Assembly (NCBI GenBank): GCA_963580285.1
Contig: OY757016.1
Coordinates: 39,199,124-39,263,123, forward strand
Length of the DNA stretch: 64,000 nt
DNA from: Lucinisca nassula
Lineage: Eukaryota > Mollusca > Bivalvia > Lucinida > Lucinidae
Direction of reading: 5' to 3'
Numbering within the stretch: the first letter of the stretch is position 1; each line of letters opens with the position of its first letter. The notes below the pieces were generated by a model that made no database searches, had not been told where the DNA came from, and was given only the letters and a program-made list of their open reading frames with translations. The position numbers and the translations under genes were made by a program. This document shows positions 40,871 to 51,462 of the stretch, one piece after another.

Positions 40871-41232
40871 GGGCCTCCGTGGCCTAGTGGATAAGAGCGC
40901 TGACTCTTAGTCATTAGGTCTCTCACCGCCGTAGGTTCTAGCCTCGCTCGGGCCACGTGTGAGACGCCAAGTTCTGCAACGGAAGGTCAGGTGGTTTTTC
41001 TCCGGGTACTCCCGTTTACGCCCACCTCTGATTAACGATCGGCTCGATATGAGTGAAATAATCTTGAAAGGGCCGTAAAACCCAAACCAACTACATTTTT
41101 TATTGTCCTCTTTCTCTCGGTCCCTCACTGTCATCTCCGTTACTATCTCTGCCATCTATCTTCTTTTCTCTGGGAGACGACACAAAATGACCCACAAGGG
41201 TTGACGTGTCGTTAAAACAATTTATCAATCAA
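40871..41232 (+). mobile_element. tRNA-derived SINE, full length
   Basis: A box TGGCCTAGTGG, B box GGTTCTAGCCTC (one change), body TTTTTCTCCGGGTACTCCCG and ATGAGTGAAATAATCTTGAA, end CGTGTCGTTAAAACAATTTA. About 360 bp. Confidence 0.75.
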
Positions 41233-41394
41233 ATAATCTTGACATTTTAAAAGGATTTCTACTACAGGCCCTGTTTTGTTTGTTTGTTTGTGTGTTTGTT
41301 TGAAGAACTTTCTGCTAAAGGAGCTTGAAAAATTGGAAGAATCAGCTTCTTCGAATTTCCAGTGAAAGCAATAGGCACAGTTTATATGAAATAT

Positions 41395-41880
41395 CAGAAT
41401 TTATTTATACATAGCAGTGAAATCAATGCATATCTGAAACAAATAAAAGTGATATTTTCACAGTATGAAATATAAATGATATTTTCACAGTGTGAAAAAT
41501 AACATGACCCTGTTATTTCACAGTAGCAGACCGGACTACTTTTTCTCGCCAAAATTCATATGTTACCGATAAAATAATTCTGTAAAATACATTGAAAAGC
41601 GCTCCTTGAACTGTAAAATGCTGTATTCAAAATGGCGATCTTTTATGTTTTTGGAACTGACAGTTGTGACGCCACAACCAAGTCAAAAATTGTGACGTAA
41701 GACCCGATAGATCAATTACAGTAAGTGTCCTAAAATATTATGAAATAAAAAGAAAATTTACATTTTTCGAAAAATATCAAAAATATTACATCTCGTGTGT
41801 TGAAAATATCAGAATTTTCAACAAACTCGATGAAATATTTTTTTTATATTCAGCTCAAAAAAGTAAATATCCTCTATTTA
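41395..41880 (-). mobile_element. Family K repeat, minus orientation
   Basis: Inverse of 17310-17760, ending AAGTAAATATCCTCTAT. Internal GACGTAAG segment differs. No ORF. Confidence 0.65.
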
Positions 41881-41881
41881 T

Positions 41882-42321
41882 CTCTTCTGTAACAAGGTCT
41901 ATCGGAGCCCGACTTTTTTGATGACTTTTGTGTATAAATTCAGAAAAAAATATGCTTGCAATGATTTTAGTACCCAAGTTCGTAAAATCATTCTTCGATA
42001 TAAAAAGATTGGGTACAACATAAATGTTATACGACAGACTGCATGCATGGTATCTAACCCAATTACGGTTGATAATTTTGCTTCCCTCTTTAGGCCAGGG
42101 CTCAGATTCTATGACGGTTCCAGCGCATAGGCTTACTTATGTAATGTTGGTTGGTACCAGATGCTGTGTCTCTGGTCGGGCCCATCGGAGTCTAACTTTA
42201 AATTTTATGTCTCTCAAGCATTTCAGTTGTCGAGTCCTCACCGTTGTTGCAGCTCTGTGGTTGTTTGATTTTGTGTTCTCGGAAATATTGCACTGATACG
42301 TTAGGAAGCCTACACATAGAC
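41882..42321 (+). pseudogene. PLE RT C-terminus, decayed SECIS and tail
   Basis: LRYKKIGYNINVIRQTACMV and NPITVDNFASLF, then a frameshift, then the SECIS region: ATGAC at 42111 is kept, but the AAA is changed (GCATAGG) and the second quartet reads AGAT. Confirms AGA at the codon that is TGA in copy B (14674). The tail is split by a family B MITE at 42322. Confidence 0.8.
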
Positions 42322-42601
42322 CATTACGATAACATATACGTGCGCCATAGTGCATTTTATCACACCTCCAAAACGGCTACGTTTTGGTGAAAATCCGTGA
42401 CATATTTCTTATTTATACTGCAAACATAGGTTATGGTTGCTCGTTAGAACCGCCTCATTGAGGCGGTTCTAACGAGTACCCATAACCTATGTCTTGGAGT
42501 AAAAATAAGAAAAATAATGTTTACCCCCCGTAAACCCCAGTTTTCTATACAAAAAGTGGGGTGTAAGTGGGTGTTCATTTCACGGACTTGTTCACGTGAT
42601 G
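42322..42601. mobile_element. MITE family B nested in a PLE tail
   Basis: CATTACGATAACATATACGT to TTGTTCACGTGATG; perfect central hairpin. The PLE tail continues on the far side at CAGAACAAATTATT. Confidence 0.8.
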
Positions 42602-42960
42602 CAGAACAAATTATTAGCCATCGCGACGGAAGTAATGGCGAGGACTGCGGCTGCGTAGAATCGATTTTAGCTCCCCACTCCCCCGGGAAAATTCTTTTCA
42701 CTGGCAATTTCAAGGTGGTTTTTCTGAAGCGGTTATTTTTTGTTTTGGTTTGTTTTTGAGTGTGTGTAAGGCGTTTTTTTTGTTTTGGATAGCCAATTGG
42801 CCATTATAGTCTTGTTATTTCATGTTTGTGTTTCTTTCCCTTTGGTGTCTCAGACGGTTGGTGTGAGTTAATTGAATCGATTCCTGACCATTGCCTTCAC
42901 TTCTTTTCTCATATCTCAGACACTGTCCATATCCCCACCCCTAAATCACACATAGTCTTG
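42602..42960 (+). mobile_element. PLE 3' tail, continuation
   Basis: CGCGACGGAAGTAATGGCGA through GTTTCTTTCCCTTTGGTGTC to CATTGCCTTCACTTCTTTTC. Confidence 0.75.
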
Positions 42961-43079
42961 GTCTTTGCGATGAGACATATGCAGTGACAACATTCAGTGA
43001 CAACATTCTTGGGCTTTTCTCTGGTCCGACGAGGTCATTCCCCAGCGCCTTCACTGATTACATAAGTAAGCCTTATGCT

Positions 43080-43135
43080 ATGTCACCATAAAATTCGGGC
43101 TCCGACAGACCTTGTTGCAGAAGCGATAAATTCTG
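43080..43135 (-). pseudogene. PLE RT fragment
   Basis: Minus-strand LLQQGLSEPEF-like coding block (TTCTGCAACAAGGTCTGTCG). A sliver of the RT thumb end. Confidence 0.6.
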
Positions 43136-43149
43136 ATATAAGAGGGCAG

Positions 43150-43435
43150 CAATAATTAACCTCCCCGACAACACTATTTAGGTCATTTTGGAGATGTTGC
43201 TCCCAATTTTGTGGGAAATTTAGCCTGTATTGAGATGAGACATTGAAATGACATCTCAAGCCCTGTCGCCCAATGAAACCAAAAGGCTTATATGCATTGG
43301 ACGGTCTGACCCACAACACTTTGTCTGAGCAGGCTTAGTCCTTCTAAGCGGTTTACCAGTACTCATGTGGGGTCAGTCTCAGCTCTGCATGGAAGCACCA
43401 TGCAACCCATCTATTTCTCTAAGTGGTGTCTTTGA
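43150..43435 (-). mobile_element. F element, minus orientation
   Basis: CCTCCCCGACAACACTATTT through CGCCCAATGAAACCA to TGCAACCCATCTATTTCTC. Diverged. Confidence 0.65.
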
Positions 43436-43439
43436 TACA

Positions 43440-43770
43440 TCTTATCATAAGGAACAAGAATATATATCGTTTAGGGGTGAGAATCTGACAGGTTTCTGAG
43501 ATATTAGGCCTTTTATTAAGTGGAAGGGTGGGACAAGGCTTCTGTGCACCCAGTGGGCTCCTTTGAATTCCTCATGCAAAACTTCATCTTGATATTCATC
43601 ATATCCCCTAATTTCAGAAAAAATCAACCGTGCGATTATTGGGATGCTACGAGGGCTAGTCGGCCTAGTGGCTTCAGAGATGTCGTTCGAAATTGTTGAC
43701 GCCAGACGCCAGACGACGACGAACAACTGCCTATTCTGTAAGGTCCCATGGAGCCTTCCGCTCTGGTGAG
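43440..43770 (-). mobile_element. Short composite-type element end
   Basis: Minus strand begins ACTCACCAGAGCGGAAGGCTC (stem-loop) followed by a CGTCGTCGTC run (43702-43722): the same start as the larger composite elements, without a clear array. Confidence 0.5.
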
Positions 43771-44335
43771 TTAAATATCGTAATATACCACTCGAACAGA
43801 CTTAGATTTCTCATATTGTAGTACATAAGCCCATTGTATACTAACCCAAACACCTAACGCAACAAGAAATTTGTTTAAACTGTAGGGAAGATAGTATGAT
43901 AGGGAAACATGGGTGATAAAAGATGATCCTTTACCTACGAAACGGTATTTAGGTAAAAATTAAAATGTGAATGATGCACATTCTAATATGCGACTTTCAA
44001 TTATGTAATGTGCACTACGTATCTTGTTTGTTGCAGTTTTTACCATACTTTCTGTACTATTTTAATCTACATACTAGCAATTCATTGTCTGACATTGCAC
44101 TTTCAGGACTCTGTTCTATCATTACATTATGTAGCTTTTGGAATTCCTCGCACTGTTTTCAGTTGTTAAGTCAGCCACATCCAGTATTCTGGCTGACATC
44201 CGGCTCGCTTTGACTGCATGTCGATATTCCATTATCGATTTTGCAACTTGCAGTTCTAATTTTGAAGTACGGTGGCGCTAGTATCGTTCACGTGACAACA
44301 GTTCGTAATTTTCCGTCGCGCCAGTTTCGTAACGA
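43771..44335. other. Unassigned stretch
   Basis: No feature recognised; the frame at 43971-44213 has no domain. Confidence 0.35.
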
Positions 44336-44487
44336 AGCGGGCAAGTAGTAGTAGTAGTAACAGTAGTAGTAATAGTATTTGTAGTTGTAGTAGTAGTTGT
44401 TGTTGTTGTAGTAGAAGTAGAAGTAGTAGCAGCAGCTGTCGTAGCAGAAGCAACAGCAGTGGAAGTAGCAGCAGCAACAACAGCAGC

Positions 44488-44547
<60 letters not shown>

Positions 44548-44705
44548 TGTTGTAGTTTATGTTACCAAAGAATAGTGGTTATTGGGGTAGGAGTGGCAGT
44601 GGCAGTATTAGTGGTTGCAACACCACTACTACTACTGCTATTACTACTACTGCTAATAGGTTTAACGTCCCCGTCAACACTGTATAGGTCAGTAGTAGTA
44701 GTAGC

Positions 44706-44737
<32 letters not shown>

Positions 44738-44760
44738 AAGAAGTTTATGAAGCAGATTCC
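44336..44760. repeat. (GTA)n triplet array with an F-element fragment
   Basis: Imperfect AGT/GTA runs at 44345-44550 and 44692-44740, with the opposite-strand run (CTACTACTACTG) at 44622-44655. Between them, AGGTTTAACGTCCCCGTCAA (44659-44692) is a short piece of the F-element end. Leu- or Val-rich frames here are artefacts. Confidence 0.85.
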
Positions 44761-46260
44761 CTGGCTACAATGAAATCGAGCTGTGATCGTGTCACATTCT
44801 CTGGTAAGGGGTCAAATGGGGGTAAGTGGGAAAAATCGAGACCTTGTTAATAGTTGAATTTCATTTTTTTTTCTTCAATACCCTATCCCTTATTTACCGA
44901 GAACTATTAGTAGATACGCAAGCTGCACAGAAATAGGGCTGCGATTGTTTCACAATGACTTGGTAGTGTCTCTAGGGGCTTATCTGTATGCGATCTAGTT
45001 TTTAAAATGAATGCCGCATTCGAGAGTTTTCATCTTTAGCACTGGAACAGTATAAATTGAATTTTCCACGATGCGTAGAAAGGTTCAAACTGCAAAATAC
45101 AAAACGGAATACAGTAATAAGTTCTACGTAGTGCATAGTTCAAAATGCAAAATAGATGTTAGATACATGCACTGTACACTTAGATTCTCCATAATAAATG
45201 GTTAAAGTTACAAAATACAATGTCAGACCCGCATATTAGAATGTGCCGCTTACCCAGTAAGCATTCTACATAAATCTACAGCGGGCCGTTAGCGGCCCGT
45301 CAGGGTAGCTGACGGGCCGCTAACGGCCCGCTGTAGATTTATGTAGAATGCTAGCAGGGTACAAGCTTACAAGCTAATGCATAATGGAACGTTAACATTG
45401 CAAAATGCAATACCTGACCCGCATACTAGAATATGCATGATACAAGTTACGAAGTGTACATTACATAATGGAACGTTAATATTGCAAAATCCAATGCCCG
45501 ATTCTCGTATTAAAATGTGCATCTTTCACATTCTAATTTTTACCTAAATGCCGTTTCATAGTTACCCTACCCAATTGGATATGAACATGTATACCAGATT
45601 TTCTGCAATGGATCTTTGAGCCTCATTCTGATTGGTCAAAAGAACGTTTCCTGAAACCGTGTGCTTTCTGACAGTTTTTCAAAGCCAAATTTTCAGTTCA
45701 CCTTACTGGCACATCAGCCAAGTCAGATGAGCAGAGTCACTCACAAAATAAGTTTTTCTTCCGAAGTCTCAGACTAAACATTAAAGTCTGTAACATCCAA
45801 ATTTTGCGTTTCTTAGGCTATAGACTGTAATGCAAAATGAATATCGCTTTAATTCTAAGAAATAAAGATTTGCTTTCATGCACCTTTATGAGCCCGTTTA
45901 TATAATGGTCAATGCACCCATACATTTTCTAATGGATCATAATGCATTACATCCCGTTGTTATCAAGCAAAGTTTGCTTATTGCCCAAATTACCCTTGAT
46001 GGACAAAGCGTGCAATTTTCCTCTATCTCACGACTAAATAGAAGGTTTTAACAACTCGAACAAACTCAGAATTATGTATTTCCACATCAGACGTGTTTGG
46101 TTTCATTCAACCCGAGGATTTCTTATAAAACTGGAGTTCTTACAAAGTGTACGAAATCATGTCACATTCCGAGCTCTTGAAAAGTGTCAGGAATTTCACG
46201 CACATCGTCCATAAAACGGCTAATTTCTTGGATTTGTGCCAAGCTAAACAGCCAAACGAT
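44761..46260. repeat. Degenerate ~110-bp repeats, otherwise unassigned
   Basis: 45060-45540 has recurrent ATAATGGAACGTTAA, TTGCAAAATGCAAT and GACCCGCATACTAGAAT blocks. Flanks 44761-45060 and 45541-46260 hold nothing recognised. Confidence 0.5.
45260..45352. repeat. Perfect 44-bp-arm hairpin
   Basis: Arms 45260-45303 and 45309-45352 are exact reverse complements around GGTAG. Sub-palindromes GGGCCGTTAGCGGCCC also occur in each arm. It interrupts the degenerate repeat, so it is an insertion, probably a foldback element. Confidence 0.95.
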
Positions 46261-46265
46261 ATTTT

Positions 46266-46362
46266 CAATGAAAACATGCCTATACAATTCATAAGATTTC
46301 ATCTTTTTTTTTTTCTGCGGTAAAAATTTACAATGTTTTTGTATAGGCGTTTTCGTAATTTG
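46266..46362. mobile_element. MITE family A deletion derivative
   Basis: Both ends remain (AAAACATGCCTATACAA / TTGTATAGGCGTTTTCG), but the central hairpin is gone, leaving 97 bp. Confidence 0.65.
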
Positions 46363-46602
46363 GACAAATTTTCTTTCAACATTCATAAGAACAACAATAC
46401 TTATAAGTAATGGGATTCTGGGCTAGTGTTTTAATTTATACTTTGAATACAGGTATACAGTACAATGTATTACACAAACTGACTTGAAATTCTTCTACTG
46501 CATATTTGCTTCCTTTTATTGTCGCATTTATTCAGTTTCCTTTGCAAGAACAAATCTAAACTCATGTGCAAAATGCATATCAACTTTTCAATGCATAATA
46601 CA

Positions 46603-47112
46603 CAAAATAGAAGTGAAGGCAATGATCAGGAATCGACACAATTAACCTACAGCTCACATCAGAGACACCAGTGGGAAAGAAGCACAAACAACTAGACCCT
46701 AACGGAAACATCAATAGCGGAAAGCAAAAAGGACAGTCACTTTCCCACAAAATGGCAATTTGGCTATCCAAAACAAAACATTATAAGCGATACACACACC
46801 CGAAGCCAATCATAAAAAAATTAACCGCGACAGAAGAACCGCCTTGGAACGGTCAGTGTAAGGAATTCTACTGGGGGCGGGGTTGGGGGTTAAATCGATT
46901 TTACGTGGCCACACTCCTCACCCTTATTTCCATCGCGATTTAGACAAATGATTTGTTCAGTCCGCATGAAGGCCTCCTAACTCATCAGTGCAACATCTCC
47001 ATGAACACAAAAATCAAACAACCACAGAGATGAAACAACGGTAAGGGTTCGACAGCAAGAAACCACTGAAATGCGGTAACAAAAGAAGACCAACAGTTAG
47101 ACTCCGATGGGC
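46603..47112 (-). mobile_element. PLE 3' tail
   Basis: From ATAGAAGTGAAGGCAATGAT to AACAGTTAGACTCCGATGGG. As with 13285-13793, truncation lies just 3' of the SECIS position. Confidence 0.75.
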
Positions 47113-47142
47113 TGACTGACAAAACTGACTAAATTGTTTATA

Positions 47143-47486
47143 CAGTAGAACTTCCATGGCTCGAACACCGATGGCTCGTTTACCATGGATGAGTCGAACC
47201 CATTCTTGAGCCCCTAGCGAAATCCTCTACATAAGAAATAGTGGGGGATAACTGAGGAGATTTTAGTCTTTAAGCTTGCAAAGGTATGCTGTGTGTACTC
47301 ATTAGAATCGCCTCATCGAGGCGAACTAATGAGTACACACAGAATACATTTCCATTATAAAACACCGAAAAAATGTCTAAAGTATCTCGTTATGCCTCCT
47401 GACAGTAACCTCAGTGGCTCGAACTACCCCTGTCTCGAACAGTTTTTCGAGGTCCCAAAGGTGTTCGAGCCATTGAAGTTCGACTG
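47143..47486. mobile_element. pogo-like MITE, family D
   Basis: TA-flanked; CAGTAGAACTTCCATGGCTC to GCCATTGAAGTTCGACTG. Hairpin ACTCATTAGAATCGCCTCAT with a small deletion in the right arm (GGCGAACTAATG). Confidence 0.8.
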
Positions 47487-47489
47487 TAA

Positions 47490-47984
47490 TACACATTATC
47501 TTGGTGGATAGAGATATAAATCTGGTTCTTCACGTAAGCAGCAGCCTGGAGCCAGGTTATCAAAACATTTGCAGATTGCCTGTCTATTAACTTAGAGAGG
47601 TCAACAATCCACTTCATCACTGACTATCGCATATGTCATTTGGTGCCATCAGGTAGAAGCCAATGCGCTTATCAGTTGGGTTAAAATTAATAAGTATATT
47701 GAGCCGGCGCATGACGAAACCTACAATAAGACCCGTGCTATGGTCGGAGACTCAGTTCAGCCGGACCATCCGGTCAGCCTGGTCGGAGCATTCTCTTGTT
47801 GCCCTATGAAAAGCTCAGAGGCTAAAGAAGGCTCATGCGAACAGCGAAGACTCTGATCAGACTGCGCGGATGCGCAGGCTGATCTGAGTCTAAGCGTTTT
47901 GCAGATTTTGTCGTTGGCTGACTCTATTATTATAAGTGGTTAAATGAATAGACTGTTTCCAGTCTAGCTTATAGACAAAGTCGC
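47490..47984. other. Unassigned; palindrome at 47842-47900
   Basis: GCGAAGACTCTGATCAGACT and inverse, a copy of the motif at 62719-62775. Nothing else recognised. Confidence 0.4.
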
Positions 47985-48828
47985 CAATAAACTAGATACA
48001 ATTGCATCTTCTGTTCATGGGAAGACCTGACGAAATTGAGTAAGGCCAAAGCAATCGTTACATGATAATGTCAGACTTTAGCCCTATACATGGTGTAGCA
48101 TAATTCCGATTGCTTGCTAGCCTTCCATACTTTGTCTTTCGATTGTAGTTCAAACATTGGAAAACTGCCCATTGTTAATGCTGAGGGAAACAAAGTCTTG
48201 TTCTTGTATTAAAGGACATGACGGAAAATCATTTTGACCAACCCTTGAAATGGTGCAAAAATACTATTAATCATCTTGTAGCGAAAGGTGTAAAAAATGG
48301 ATTGACAGGCATCTTCTGCCCATGGGAATGTATGACAGAATTTTTAGTAAATCCAACGCAATGATTTTTATGAAAATGTCAGAACTTAGCCCTATACATG
48401 GTGTTGTAGAATTCTGTTTTCCTGATAACATTTTATATTTTGTCTTTCAATTTATTTCAATCATTTGATAAGTGTCTGCCATTAATTCTGAAGGCATCCG
48501 AGCATTCTATTGTTTAATAAATAATAATATAATTTTTTACTAACCCTTGAAATTGAACAGAATGATAAATGGCCTTCTTTTCGAGTATATTACATGTTCG
48601 AATAAATCAAATGAGCAAGAAATAATTTTCTTGCACACCAGACAAGGAAATCCGTGATTTTACCCTGGGAAAGAAATTTATGCTCTGACCCTGGGTTTCC
48701 GACCCAGGCAACTAACATAAATGCGCTTCAATTCTATTCAACTGCCGGAACTACTTCCGCACTACTTTTATTTTGTAAACAATATACATGTGCGAGCTGT
48801 CAAAACTAACCGGAGGTGTTGTGCAAGA

Positions 48829-48926
48829 AAAAGAATCCAATATGGGGTTCTGTTGTAGATGGGCGTTTCCAACCCTCGGGATGTTGGAAACGCTCGTCTA
48901 CAACAGAACCCCATAACAGATTCTTA
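48829..48926. mobile_element. Palindromic foldback element
   Basis: AAGAATCCAATATGGGGTTC and GGTTGGAAACGC-type arms; the two halves pair over about 40 bp with few mismatches. Confidence 0.75.
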
Positions 48927-48950
48927 TAATATACGACGGGTTCTTATTCG

Positions 48951-49191
48951 CATTACGATAACTCACCCAGGCGACATAGTGCATTTTTTCACATCTCCAA
49001 AATGGCTACTTTTCTGATGAAATTCCTTGATATTTTTCTCATAAATGCTCAAAGCATAGGTTGAGGGTTCTAACGGGTACCCACAACCTATGTCTTGGAG
49101 CAGAAATAAGAAAAATAATGTAAACCCCAGTTTTCTCTCTATAAAGTGGGGTTTAAGGGGGTCTTCATATGGCGGACTTGTTCACGTGATG
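48951..49191. mobile_element. MITE family B with deleted left hairpin arm
   Basis: CATTACGATAACTCACCCAG to TTCACGTGATG. The hairpin is reduced to AGGGTTCTAACGGGTACCC. Confidence 0.75.
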
Positions 49192-49289
49192 TAAAAACTA
49201 GATAAACTGGCATCTTCTGTTCATTGAAGGATCTGACAAAATTTTGAGTAAGGCCAAATTGCTATAACTCCTATTGGTTATATCTATTT

Positions 49290-49500
49290 TTATTTTGGCT
49301 AGCCGTGTGGCTACTTTGTGGGAAAGTAACTGTCATTTTGACTTTTTGCTTGTGATGTTTTTTATGGTTATTTCGTTTTCGTAGTTATTTCCCTTTTGTG
49401 TCTCTGATGGTAGTGTTGGTTAGTTGTATCGATTCCTGATCAATGCCTTTACTTCCATTTTATTTCATGTTCTTGTTTTTTCCCTTTGGTGCCCCTTTAC
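49290..49500 (+). mobile_element. PLE 3' tail fragment
   Basis: TTTTGGCTAGCCGTGTGGCT, GGGAAAGTAACTGTC and TCGATTCCTGATCAATGCCT; diverged. A second shred lies at 50385-50470. Confidence 0.6.
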
Positions 49501-49693
49501 CAACCCTTGAACGGGTGCAAAAGTTGAAAATTTTGAAAAACTTGGCTATTTGCCTATACCTCATACTTAAGTAATCTTATCATTCAAAAAGGGTACCTTA
49601 TAGCCGAAGGTGCCTGAAAAACTGGATGAACCGGCATCTTTTTAGTATGCCAAAACTTATTTTATGAAAATGAAAGGATTTAGCCCTTTACAT

Positions 49694-49969
49694 AACGAAA
49701 ACACGCCTATATAAATACACTGTAAATTTTACCGCCGTAAAAATGAAAAATTCTGGATGAAAAATTGTGATAGTTTTCTTATTTCTGCTTTTAATATTGA
49801 CTGAGGGTACACGTTAGAACCGCCTCATCGAGGCGGTTCTAACGAGTACCCACAATCTATATTTCAGAGCAAAAATAAGAAAGATAAGGCTTATCCCTGT
49901 AAACCCCAGTTTTACTATATAAAAGTGGGGTTCAAGGGGTCAAAACTATATAGGAATATTTGCGTAATG
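49694..49969. mobile_element. MITE family A copy with recognisable empty site
   Basis: ACGAAAACACGCCTATATAA to TATTTGCGTAATG, inside repeat N. The undisturbed repeat reads TACATGG; here CAT occurs on both sides, implying a 3-bp target duplication. Confidence 0.75.
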
Positions 49970-50621
49970 CATGGTTAGCATAATTCTGATTTATTGCCAG
50001 CATGTTATATTTATTCAATCATTGGACAAGTGCTTACTGTTAATGCTGTATTATATTATAGAGAGAGTATAAAATTTTGACCAATCCTTAAAATATTACA
50101 AAATAGAAAAACACGTTATAAATAAAGATAAAATAAGCAGGTTCTTTGTTGTTGTTGTTGTTGTTGTTGTTGTTAATCAGCTTATAGCCAAAGGTGCCTG
50201 AAGTTGTCCGGTGATTGGACTACAATTGAAAGACCAAATATAAAGGCTAGCAAGAAATCAGAATTATGCCAGACTATGTATAGGGCTAAATTCTGACATT
50301 ATCATAAAAACATAAAAGGCCAAAACAATAATTTACACAGACCTCGCCCTTAGTTCTAAAAAAATACATTAGGTTTAGGTTTTTATGTGCGTTTTTCTTT
50401 CCCTTTTGTGTCTCTGCTGGGAGGTGTTGGGTAGTTGTATCGATTCCTGATCGTTACCTTCACTTCCTTTTTTAATCCTCTGCCAATAAAGTAAAAAAGA
50501 ATCCGCCCCATGGCTGAAGAATTAGAAAAACATTTCCGCCCCATGCCAGAGACAGGAGAAAAAGTGTCTGCCAAATGCCTGGAAGCGATTTAAAAGTGTT
50601 CGTCCCATGCCATTCTATTAT

Positions 50622-50982
50622 GAAAACTCGCCTATTCTAATACATTGTAAATTTTACCGCCGAAAAAAATGAAAATTTTCTGATAAAAATAGTGATATTT
50701 TTCTTATTCCTGCTCAAAATATAGATTGAGGGTACACGTTACAACCGCCTCGTTGAGCCGGTTCTAACGAGTACCCACAATCTATATTTTTGAGCAGAAT
50801 TTAGAAAAAAGGTTTACCCCCGTAAACCCCAGTTTTACTATATAAACATGGGGTTCAAGGGGGTCAACATTATATAGGCTTGTTTTCGTGATGGCACAAG
50901 GTACCCCTGTAAACCCCAGTTTTACTATATAAACATGGGGTTCAAGGGAGTCACCATTATATAGGCTTGTTTTCGTGATGGC
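50622..50982. mobile_element. MITE family A with duplicated right end
   Basis: TATGAAAACTCGCCTATTC to GTTTTCGTGATGGCACA. The last ~85 bp, including five bases beyond the end (GCACA), are repeated in tandem. Confidence 0.75.
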
Positions 50983-51404
50983 ACAGGAACCAGGTCCCCA
51001 ATAAATATTGTCCGGTCCTTTAGAAGTTTATTAAAAATGGTTTAACTTTCTCAGCAAGAAGTGAAGGTCCTGATCAGACGCCGCGCTCTGCGGCATCTGG
51101 TCCTGGACCTGCACTGTTAGCAAGTGAGCCGCTTTGAGATTTCCCAAATAAAATGCGCTAAAAATGTGCGCTTAGCAAAAACCCTCCTCAACTCATTTTC
51201 CTTGTGTGCATGAAGTAGCATTCGGTCTCTGATCATCGATATAGGAGGCAGAGAAGATGCTGATCTGATCAGACTACGTGAATCCAAGTATTCGCAAGGC
51301 GCAAATGTCCGAAGACGCATTTGCGCGTGGTGTGTTTTTGTTGAGCATATGATACATAAATAATTTGTAGCAATGCACAAAATATTTCGATTTTACATTT
51401 GCAG
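50983..51404. other. Upstream region of the esterase; one hairpin
   Basis: 51062-51110 is a damaged family H hairpin (CTGATCAGACGCCGCGCTCT). A good splice acceptor, TTTTACATTTGCAG, ends at 51404, suggesting a 5' non-coding exon upstream that I could not locate. No core promoter was convincing. Confidence 0.45.
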
Positions 51405-51462
51405 TACACAGTTTTATAATTGGGAACCTAAAGCGCGTGTTTTACGTATTAAACGTTTGAAA

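Larger units (their letters stand above)
47985..50300. repeat. Degenerate ~300-bp repeat N with insertions
   Basis: Recurrent blocks TGGCATCTTCTGTTCAT, AATGTCAGACTTTAGCCC, ATACATGGTGTAGCATAATT and TTGACCAACCCTTGAAA. Split by a hairpin (48829-48926), MITEs (48951-49191, 49694-49969) and a PLE tail. A TTG run lies at 50145-50176. Confidence 0.55.

Noticed and set aside
44256..44850. Leu-rich and Val-rich proteins on both strands
   Set aside because: Translations of a (GTA)n microsatellite.
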